From assembly GCA_910586775.1 (NCBI GenBank), contig CAJUJN010000006.1, positions 1 through 64,000 of the forward strand: a stretch of 64,000 nt of DNA. The letters run 5' to 3'. Positions within the stretch are counted from its first letter, which is position 1; the number at the start of each line of letters is the position of its first letter. Below, in pieces: positions 1 through 7,600 of this stretch. The translations under genes and the position numbers were made by a program. The stretch is from an uncultured Acetatifactor sp. (GTDB lineage Bacteria; Bacillota; Clostridia; Lachnospirales; Lachnospiraceae). Below the pieces are notes generated by a model. It did not search any database. It worked only from the letters and a program-made list of their open reading frames with translations, and was not told the origin of the DNA.

Positions 1-226
1 CCTCCGGGGCGTGGTAATAAATCTCGCTGGGGCGGTACACTTCCTTCTCCAGGGCGGCCCGGGCCAGTTCCGGGGAAAAGACGCCGTGGACATTGATGAG
101 TCCTTTCAGATCGTCGTCCCACCAGTCGTCGTTCAAACGCTCCACATGATCGATGAGATTCTGTAATTTTGCCTGAACCTGCTCCGGGGTCCAGTCCTCG
201 GGCGGGATATACGTTGATTTAGCCAT
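1..226 (-). CDS. Hypothetical protein, 5' part only
   Basis: Not recognised. The gene begins at an ATG at 226 on the minus strand behind a good Shine-Dalgarno site (AAGGAG about 8 bases upstream) and runs off the left edge, so only the first 75 residues are visible. The product is hydrophilic and acidic-aromatic, begins MAKSTYIPPEDWTPEQ, and has no signal peptide or membrane segment in the visible part. A predicted helix (residues 14-35) is followed by a DDWWDDD cluster. The ribosome site, codon use and lack of stops argue for a real gene. Function cannot be assigned from this fragment. Confidence 0.6.
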   Translation of the reverse strand, partial: MAKSTYIPPEDWTPEQVQAKLQNLIDHVERLNDDWWDDDLKGLINVHGVFSPELARAALEKEVYRPSEIYYHAPE

Positions 227-387
227 CCTTATCAGCTCCTTTTCTTTTATAGATATAGTCTTTGTTCCTTGCAATCTTCGAAAATTGCGGATTGCTTTGT
301 AACATCCACATTATTGTACTGATTATAGCACGGCCGGTTCCAAATAGCAATGTGCGGTCAGCGCCGGTATGTGTCCTCTATCTTTTG

Positions 388-416
388 TTGACTTTCCTCC
401 TGACGCTTGTTAAAAT
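388..416 (+). promoter_or_regulatory. Consensus sigma-A promoter
   Basis: TTGACT at 388-393 and TAAAAT at 411-416 are separated by exactly 17 bases, a near-perfect housekeeping promoter. No protein gene follows on the plus strand. It points at the candidate small RNA described next. Confidence 0.5.
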
Positions 417-422
417 CTTTAG

Positions 423-515
423 TGGATAAAATCATAACTTCATAAACTGACACTCAGACTGCTATGAGCCGGAACAGGGTAAGTTCTGCCCTGTCCTGGT
501 TATGGCAGTTTTTTA
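423..515 (+). ncRNA. Candidate small RNA of about 90 nt
   Basis: Transcription from the promoter at 388-416 should start near 423. It would end at the intrinsic terminator at 458-514, giving an RNA of about 90 nt. There is no start codon with a ribosome site and no plausible reading frame inside. The 5' part (423-457) is A/T rich and unpaired; the 3' part is the terminator hairpin. This is inferred from spacing and structure only; I do not recognise the family. Alternative: a leader left behind when a neighbouring gene was lost. Confidence 0.35.
458..514 (+). terminator. Strong intrinsic terminator
   Basis: The arm at 458-479 pairs with 489-509 (ACTGC...ACAGGG against CCCTGT...GCAGT, about 20 pairs with a few G-U pairs). 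It is followed by six T residues at 509-514 on the plus strand. Confidence 0.7.
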
Positions 516-655
516 ATTGCCAAAGTAATCCTCTTACAGCCCAATACCCGAAGGGCTTTACAAAAGACCGGGCGGTAACGCCCTTTACAAAGCAATAAAA
601 AACGTGTTCCATTCCCCACCAGAAAAATCCTAGTTTTTTCATCCTGAAACAGTTG

Positions 656-731
656 CCACCATCTTGTCCAAATCAATTATTACAATATAGTTTGTATGTT
701 TTTTTGCCTTATCCGATTGGACAGATGGTGG
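656..731. repeat. 17-19 bp inverted repeat, spacer 40
   Basis: CCACCATCTTGTCC at 656-669 (extending to 674) is mirrored by GGACAGATGGTGG at 719-731 (arm from 715), with one or two single-base bulges. No T-run follows, so a terminator is unlikely. It could be the paired ends of a lost small element or an operator. The rest of 516-805 shows no supported gene. Confidence 0.45.
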
Positions 732-805
732 TACTGTATAAGCATTGCATGTGGAACTTACACTTTTGAAACTGCACGAAATAATATAGATACAAAATTT
801 CAGGA

Positions 806-1855
806 CTACAATGCGCCATCACGCCTGTGTTTTTCGCTGTCCAACAAATCCGAATAGAACGCTAGTGCAAGGCCCTGCCCCCATCCTTGTATCCAATCCT
901 TTGATATTCTGCAGTAGCCATCCCGGTCTTTCATCACCGCCGTCCCTCCAGATACATTCATCACCCGCCCATCCACACTGATATTTTTCCTGGCACCTTG
1001 AATGAAATGATTGATATATTTTATATGAAGCGGATTCCCCCTTACCAACATTGCTGCTGCAATTCCAAAGGATGCCGATACTTCTTCATAGGACTCTTCG
1101 TCATCCAATATAGTACGCCACAATCCATTTTCTGTTTGTAACAGCTTCAATGCTGCCAGTTGCTCATTTGAAGAACCAACTATATCCAGATACTCCGGAT
1201 ACAGATAGCATTCCGGCAGCACGATACCCACCTGCGCCATGGTATATGCCGCCCATGCATTTGCCCTCCCCCAATAAAATCCAGACATATGATTTTGGGT
1301 AAGGTTATTGTAACCATGATACCAAAGTCCGGTCTCTGCATTCTGAAGATACTTGATGTGCCAGTACCATTGATTCAATGCATCATGGATGATATCCTCT
1401 GATTTCAGTTTCACCCCTACACGCAGCAGAAAGAATGCTGCCATAAACAGAGTATCAGCCCATGCCTGTTCAGGGAAATCATTTTTCTGCGATACCGTAT
1501 GCTGCAATACAGAATTCCCAAAACGCAATGCGTCTTTCCTGAGATACTCCGCTTTTTCCATTACTATTTCCCAGTATTTTTCCTCCCCTGTTGATTCGTA
1601 AAGCGTAATCAGGCAATGTCCCATTGCACAGGTATTCACAGTCCAATCCGGAAGCCCAAGCTCCATATATTCATCAATCCTGTCCTTCATCAGATTCAGA
1701 TACTTCTCGTTCCCAGTTGTCTCATATGCCCTGCTGATTCCATAATATGCCACTCCACATGGCCAGTCCCAACTCATGTCCATACGCATGGTGCGCTCAA
1801 TGATTTTGTCAATCAATTCATAAATCTCATCCTTATCAAATTCCAGTCCAGCCAT
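806..1855 (-). CDS. Unsaturated rhamnogalacturonyl/glucuronyl hydrolase, GH105
   Basis: Predicted cytoplasmic glycoside hydrolase of the GH88/GH105 (alpha/alpha)6-barrel type. It removes the 4,5-unsaturated uronic acid left at the non-reducing end of oligomers by a pectin lyase. The motif QAWADTLFMA carries the candidate catalytic Asp, residue 142 counting from an upstream ATG at 1879 (about 134 from the start used here), matching the YteR-type catalytic Asp. The typical WGRANAW and GWGQG segments are also present. There is no signal peptide, so it acts on imported oligosaccharides. I chose the ATG at 1855 because AAGGTG lies six bases upstream. It is the last gene of the locus, after a terminator-like hairpin at 1903-1942. 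Its substrate fits the PL4-type lyase at 4606-10422. GH88 activity on other uronates cannot be excluded. Confidence 0.88.
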   Translation of the reverse strand: MAGLEFDKDEIYELIDKIIERTMRMDMSWDWPCGVAYYGISRAYETTGNEKYLNLMKDRIDEYMELGLPDWTVNTCAMGHCLITLYESTGEEKYWEIVMEKAEYLRKDALRFGNSVLQHTVSQKNDFPEQAWADTLFMAAFFLLRVGVKLKSEDIIHDALNQWYWHIKYLQNAETGLWYHGYNNLTQNHMSGFYWGRANAWAAYTMAQVGIVLPECYLYPEYLDIVGSSNEQLAALKLLQTENGLWRTILDDEESYEEVSASFGIAAAMLVRGNPLHIKYINHFIQGARKNISVDGRVMNVSGGTAVMKDRDGYCRISKDWIQGWGQGLALAFYSDLLDSEKHRRDGAL

Positions 1856-1902
1856 ATTTGACACCTTGTCCTTTCTCATGTTGTAAAAAATTATCTGTAT
1901 GG

Positions 1903-1942
1903 AAAAGGCTGCCGCAAATCTACATTACAGCAGCCTTTTTCT
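1903..1942 (-). terminator. Hairpin terminator after the aldo-keto reductase gene
   Basis: AAAAGGCTGC at 1903-1912 pairs with GCAGCCTTTT at 1930-1939, with T-runs on both strands. It lies between the AKR stop (1949) and the GH105 start (1855), so it may only partly terminate the minus-strand operon. The same GGCTGC(T)GC core is used again at 10478-10505. Confidence 0.7.
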
Positions 1943-1948
1943 TTTTAT

Positions 1949-2965
1949 CTATCTACCAGTTATAGTACCATCTAAATCCCAAAGGTCTTCCCAACCTTTA
2001 GCTCCTTCCCATAGGAAGACCTGCCCTTTGACCAGGCGGCAGTTTTTATCCTCCAGCCGGATTGCCTCCATCTCTTCTTCTGTCAGCGGATCCTCGGTAA
2101 CACATTTAAGGTTCGAAATATACTGCGGCTCCTTTACAGAAAAAGGAATGGGAACCTGACCTCTCTGCACTGCCCATTTGAGACAGATTACTGCCGGATG
2201 TACCTGATGCACCTCAGCGGCTTTCCTAACTGCCAAAAGGGCCGTATCTACAACATCCTCTGCAGTCCTGTCACGTTCCGGCCTCGAGGGAGAACCTATA
2301 GGACAGTATCCCACAGGCAAAATGTCATGCTTCTTCGCATAGGCAAAGAGCTCCGGCTGCTGAAATGATGGATGCAGTTCCATCTCCAATGCAACAGGCT
2401 GTATCCTACAGAGCGGCAAGACTGCCTCTAACTTTGGAATTGTCATATTGCTCATGCCAATATATCGCACCAGTCCCTCGTCCACCAGTTCCTCGCATTG
2501 ATGCCATACTGACATAAACTCCTCCACCGAAAAAGGTTTAGAATCCTGGTTCCTTGCATCCCCGTTGCATCCAGGCGCATGGTAGTTTGGAAAAGGCCAG
2601 TGGACAAAATACAAATCCAGATAATCCAATTTCAAATCCAGAAGACTTTTCTTACAGGATTCCTTTACCTGCCCCTCCCTATGCATATCATTCCAAACTT
2701 TTGAGGTAATGAATAACTCTTTCCTCTCTACCGCTTTTTCCTCAAAAAGGCGCTGTAGCACCTGACCTATTTTATCCTCATTTTGATAGACGGCTGCACA
2801 ATCTATCAATCTGTAACCATACTTTATGGCTCCATAAATAGCCTCAGATACCATGTCTGCGCTGTATTTGTCCGAGCCGAATGTTCCGAGTCCCATACAG
2901 GGAATCTTCTCTCCGGTATACAACGTTCTTACAGGTATTTTCTGCTGATCGATTCTTCTCTCCAT
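1949..2965 (-). CDS. Aldo-keto reductase
   Basis: NAD(P)H-dependent aldo-keto reductase with the usual TIM-barrel signatures in order: MGLGTFGSDK near the N-terminus, LIDCAAVYQNE with the catalytic Asp and Tyr, FITSKVW with the catalytic Lys, and LYFVHWPFP with the catalytic His. Length (338 aa) is normal. The ATG at 2965 is preferred over an upstream TTG because AAAAGG sits about nine bases before it. It lies 59 bases after the zinc dehydrogenase gene and in the same direction. In this locus it probably reduces a sugar or sugar-acid aldehyde released from pectin side chains; the actual substrate is not visible from sequence. Confidence 0.88.
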   Translation of the reverse strand: MERRIDQQKIPVRTLYTGEKIPCMGLGTFGSDKYSADMVSEAIYGAIKYGYRLIDCAAVYQNEDKIGQVLQRLFEEKAVERKELFITSKVWNDMHREGQVKESCKKSLLDLKLDYLDLYFVHWPFPNYHAPGCNGDARNQDSKPFSVEEFMSVWHQCEELVDEGLVRYIGMSNMTIPKLEAVLPLCRIQPVALEMELHPSFQQPELFAYAKKHDILPVGYCPIGSPSRPERDRTAEDVVDTALLAVRKAAEVHQVHPAVICLKWAVQRGQVPIPFSVKEPQYISNLKCVTEDPLTEEEMEAIRLEDKNCRLVKGQVFLWEGAKGWEDLWDLDGTITGR

Positions 2966-3024
2966 TTTACCCAACCTTTTTACATTTTTGTTAGCATGTG
3001 CCTTATCATGATATCTGCCATAAA

Positions 3025-4086
3025 TTAATCAGGAAATGTTACCGCAACTTTGCCACACTCACCGCCTGCCATAAGCCGATATGCCTCATCTGCTTTTTCA
3101 ATAGGGAACTCATGTGTAATCAACTCTTCCGGGTGAATATTCCAACGAACCAGCCTCTCCACCAGTTCTTCCATCCTCCAAAGGGAAGTCACCCACGAAC
3201 CATAGATAGTCTTTTGCCCATGAATGATATCTGGGCTGGGATTAAAGGTACAGGTGCCCCCTTCGCCTACAAACGCAATTTTACCCCACTCTCTGGTTGC
3301 ACGAATTGCCAGCTGCCTGCCAGCGTCATTTGCCGATGCATCGATTGCCCGCTCTACGCCTTTCCCTCCAGTGACTGCCAGGATTTGTTCCAAAGCATCC
3401 TCGCCGGGCTTGAATACATAATCAGCCAGCCCTAACTTCTTCGCCAGTCCAATCCGATAATCATTCATCTCTATACCAATCAGCTTATTTGCACCCAGTG
3501 CCTTTACCAGCATTAAGGCAGCCAAGCCTACAGGCCCCAGTCCAACCACCAGGACAGCGTCATTTCCACAGATACCAATCTTTTCAATTGCCTCATATAC
3601 AGTTCCAAATCCGCAGGCAACCTGCGCACCGTCTTTATAGGTAAGCTCATCCGGCAGCAGGATCAAATCCTTTTCTTCTGCCAGGATATAAGGTGCCATT
3701 CCGCCATTCCGCTGCCATCCATATGCCTGACGAAATTTACTTTTACAGGAAATATAATATCCACGCCTACAGTCATTGCAGACACCACAGCCAGAGATAT
3801 GGTACACAATTACCCTGTCACCTTTCTTAAAGCGCTTCAAACCTTCCCCTTCCTCCACAATAATGCCGCAAGGCTCATGTCCTGCTACCATACCAGGAAT
3901 ATAGCCTTCAGGGCCTTTTCCCGTATGTTCCCGGTAGATACACCGGATATCACTCCCACAGATTGTAGTAGCCTTTGTCTGAATCAATACCTGACCATGT
4001 CCTGGAGTAGGGACTTCAAAATCCCTCATTTCCACAGTACTGTTTCCGGGCAAGATAGCTCCCTTCATCAACATTTTTACTGCCAT
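3025..4086 (-). CDS. Zinc-dependent medium-chain alcohol/polyol dehydrogenase
   Basis: MDR-superfamily dehydrogenase, 353 aa. The catalytic zinc ligands are seen in TICGSDIRC and AGHEPCG. A structural zinc lobe with four cysteines lies in GCGVCNDC...SC. The Rossmann motif GLGPVGLAALML follows, and an acidic residue after beta-2 (IGIEMND) suggests NAD rather than NADP. Its ribosome site is GAGAGG upstream of ATG 4086. The gene sits between fucU and the aldo-keto reductase, so oxidation of L-fucose, L-rhamnose or an L-galactose type sugar is a reasonable inference. Threonine/sorbitol dehydrogenase-like relatives have similar sequences, so the substrate is open. Confidence 0.87.
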   Translation of the reverse strand: MAVKMLMKGAILPGNSTVEMRDFEVPTPGHGQVLIQTKATTICGSDIRCIYREHTGKGPEGYIPGMVAGHEPCGIIVEEGEGLKRFKKGDRVIVYHISGCGVCNDCRRGYYISCKSKFRQAYGWQRNGGMAPYILAEEKDLILLPDELTYKDGAQVACGFGTVYEAIEKIGICGNDAVLVVGLGPVGLAALMLVKALGANKLIGIEMNDYRIGLAKKLGLADYVFKPGEDALEQILAVTGGKGVERAIDASANDAGRQLAIRATREWGKIAFVGEGGTCTFNPSPDIIHGQKTIYGSWVTSLWRMEELVERLVRWNIHPEELITHEFPIEKADEAYRLMAGGECGKVAVTFPD

Positions 4087-4122
4087 AGTTTTTCCTCTCT
4101 TTCTGTATTATGTACTTTATTT

Positions 4123-4560
4123 TTAAATGACAACTCCTTTTTGCAACATAATATTCGCATATAAAGCGCTTTCTCCTGTCGCAATGACAGCATAGGCCGA
4201 CCGTGCTTCCTCATAAAAAGCAAATCTTTCAATCTGTCCTATCGCGCTATCTCCCCGCGCATCCACTTTGCTCACAATTTCTTTGTAAGAGTCCCAAATG
4301 GGGGTTTCCACCGAATCCCCCGGAAGCACTTGCATCAATTTTACTGGCTGTTCCACATATGTGTCCAACGGAAAAAGCTGTAATATCGCCTCCAATATCT
4401 CGCAGACACCGTGACCGTCCATACGGATTACAATAGAATCTTTTCCCACAGACTCTGACGGAAAATTGCCGTCCCCAATAACCAAACGGTCACTGTGTCC
4501 CATTTCACACAATACTTTCAATAATTCCGGCGACAAGACTTTAGGTATTCCTTTTAGCAT
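4123..4560 (-). CDS. fucU: L-fucose mutarotase (RbsD/FucU family)
   Basis: Cytoplasmic enzyme that interconverts the alpha and beta anomers of L-fucose, feeding fucose catabolism. The N-terminus MLKGIPKVLSPELLKVLCEMGHSD is the FucU form, with the conserved GHSD and a GDGNFP segment, and about 145 residues is the family's normal length. An upstream ATG at 4593 would add 11 residues. I prefer 4560 because AGGAGAG lies eight to nine bases before it and the family begins there. It follows the lyase gene by 45 bases and precedes the zinc dehydrogenase. Its presence strengthens the reading of the GH95 enzyme in this locus as a fucosidase-type enzyme. Confidence 0.85.
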   Translation of the reverse strand: MLKGIPKVLSPELLKVLCEMGHSDRLVIGDGNFPSESVGKDSIVIRMDGHGVCEILEAILQLFPLDTYVEQPVKLMQVLPGDSVETPIWDSYKEIVSKVDARGDSAIGQIERFAFYEEARSAYAVIATGESALYANIMLQKGVVI

Positions 4561-4605
4561 CTTTGCGTTCTCTCCTCTCAAAACTTTTAGCAATCTGATA
4601 TTGCC

Positions 4606-7600
4606 CTATCTCTTTTTCCGCCTGTATGTTTCAAAGCTTAAGACACCAAGGAAACTTACTGACAGAATCATGATTAAAATATACCATCCAATATGATTGT
4701 TGTCACTGGTCTTCGGACTTTCAGGAGCTGCCGCCTGGCTTTCATTCACTGCTCCCTCCTGTCTGTCCGAACCGCTTTCATCGTTCACAGGAACAATCTG
4801 CTTCCATCCGACAGAAATGGGTGACAGGCCACATACCTTGAATTGGATGCCATCTTCTGTTTTCGTCACTTCCGGATATTCTGTCTCACCGGCATGATTT
4901 CCGTTCATATCCTCCGTAAACAGATGACATACAACAAAATCATGTGTGTCTTTACCTGTACCTTCGGGATATGGCAATGTCACTGTCAGGCCGTCTTTCG
5001 GGAAATTCTCTTTGCTTGCCGGCAGCCATTCCGTTCCGCCTATGTTCATCATCAATACAACATCATAGACCACGATATTCTCCATTGCTATACCTTCTGG
5101 ATGCTTCTGGATATTCAGCTTCATCTGTGTCTCGATTTTTTCCGGTGTATTCAAATTCTCATCATTTGCAAAAGCTGGGGGCACTTTTGAAATCCCGTTT
5201 TCTACTGCCAAGTGATACTGTACATTTGCCGTCGGCTCCGTACTAGGCACTGCCGTCGGATTCGTTGCAGGATTCTCACTCGGATTCGGAATCGGGCTTG
5301 CTACAGGCTCTCCGCTCGGGTTTGCACTCGGGCTTGCTACGGGCTCTTCACTTGGATTCGCACTTGGGCTTGCTACAGGCTCTCCGCTTGGCTTCGCGCT
5401 CGGGCTTGCTACTGGCTCTCCGCTCGGGTTCGGGCTCGGGCTTGTTGCTGGCTCTCCGCTCGGGTTCGGGCTCGGGCTTGTATTCGTTTCAAGTTTAGCC
5501 AGCTTTTCAACGGCATCACTCAAAGCCTCATATGCTGAATTTACCTCTTGCTGCGTTGCTTCCACATCATCCAATACCTGCTTTGCAGCCTTCATTGCGT
5601 CATCAAAATCCTTCCATGTTTCAGCTGTATAATCCTCTTCTTTCAAGCTTTCGTTATCATTGTAGAGCTTATGCAACTGACTCTTATCTACTGCTTCCTC
5701 TTTTTCAACCAACTTCTCGGTCGCATCGATCAAAGCCTCATATGCTGAATCTACCTCTTGCTGTGTTGCTTTCGCATCATCCAATACCTGCTTTGCAGCC
5801 TTCATTGCGTCATCAAAATCCTTCCATGTTTCGGCTGTATAATCCAACTCTTTAAGATTCATATTTGCATTATACAGCTCCTGTAGATCATTTTTATCCG
5901 CCTCAGTGTCTTCCGGCGCATCTACAGAAAGGCTTACAGCATCATAAATGATATTCTTGTAAGGCCCCATATTATTCTCGGATGCCAGATTGCCAGCGCT
6001 CTCTCCTTCTGCATAAGCTGGTGACTCATGCTCAAAAGCAATTACATTTTCGCCCTCTTTTAGCATAGCTGCATCAAACTGAATTACTATCAAGCTATAC
6101 TGCCCAACTATTGTACATCTTGGATATGCCCCGCTGCTCTTGACCGGAATCGGACTTGCCGCTTCCTTCCCATCTACAGTAATAGAATCATTCAGCACTT
6201 CACCGTTCAGCTTAACCACAAGTGATGTTGACCTAGAGCTGGCTATCGCTATCTGAAGGGTGGCCGTTCCATTCTTATAACCACTACTGTCAAACAGAAT
6301 GTTCCACGGAGTCACATCCGTTCCTTTCCATTGTAATTCTGTTTTTTCTGCCTTTTCAGCGCTGTATTTTATATTTCCATCTTCATAGAAATAACCTCCA
6401 TCATAATGGGATTTCTGGCCGGCTGTAGGAGATGCCATATGTAAGAAATACCAGTCTTTCGACACATCATCTTCTCCAACCTTAAAATTCACTCCTTCCG
6501 GATATAACTGGCTGAACAGTAAATGTGCACCCCAATATCGGAAATCAGACCCCAATGCCGTCTTATCCCCTCCAGCAAACTCCTCTGCTGTCCTGTCAGC
6601 AATTCCTATTGCCCACAATGTTTCGCCATAATCAGGGCTATCCCAGACCATACTGCCTAAATCCTTTGTCTCTCCCCCACTGACAACAATTCCAGACTGT
6701 TCATATTCCCCCATTACACCATTAATGTCAATGTTTAGACGATAGGTTCCCGGACGGACACCCGTAATTGTAAAACTTCCGTCCTCCTTTACTGGCGCAT
6801 AGAATTCATAGTATACATTATCACTCTGCCACGATTCACTTCTTGCATCTGAAAGAACTGCCCAGCCAATCCCTTCCGGACTAAGTTCTGAATGTGTGGC
6901 AACCCCTTTTCCATTTGTAACGGAAATCTTGCCTGTAACAACAGACCTTGCATCTGCCGCATAATCTTTATTTTCTACCCACTTATATGGCCATGCTTCC
7001 ATTTCTTCAATAGTTGTTGCTTTCGCATTCCCGAGAACTTCGTCCTTGGAACTTCCATAATCCGCATGCCATAGAATCGGCCCATACAGCTTTTCCCAGT
7101 CCTTCGATACATATGCTATACTTGTTCCGCCATGGGCAGTAGAAAAGTGCCAATTGACCAATCTGGTTAATTCATTGCCGGAATCCTGTACTTCAATATC
7201 CTGTTTTGCATACCCTCCGCCTGCCCACTCTCTGCTGGGCATAATCATGGAAAATCCAAAACTGTCTCCATATACGCCGCTTAACTGTGTTTCAAACTGA
7301 TACGATGTGCTCATATATTTTGTATAAACATGCCCCGTCCCCTCGCCATCGTTAATCAGATAGGTCGCATCAAACAGCTTCTCCCCATAATCAGCAAGTT
7401 CCGGTAACCTCATCAACTCCCCGCCTGCTGATGAAGCATATTGATACAATCTGGAATCCAGTCTGAACGCATATCTTGATTGTTCAATTCCAACTTCCAC
7501 ATCATCAGGAACATCTGTAGCCACCTTTGAACATGCGTACATATAAACCCCTTTCGTATCCTTTTCCAACACATAATGGAGTTCAAATGCAATCGGATAG

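Noticed and set aside
454..642. Minus-strand 62-codon frame overlapping the terminator hairpin
   Set aside because: Weak ribosome site, and its C-terminal third is encoded by the hairpin stem at 458-509, so it is more likely a by-product of the structured RNA region than a gene.
5230..5490. CRISPR-like short repeats
   Set aside because: The 36-base periodicity is in frame and encodes the linker of the lyase; there are no unique spacers.
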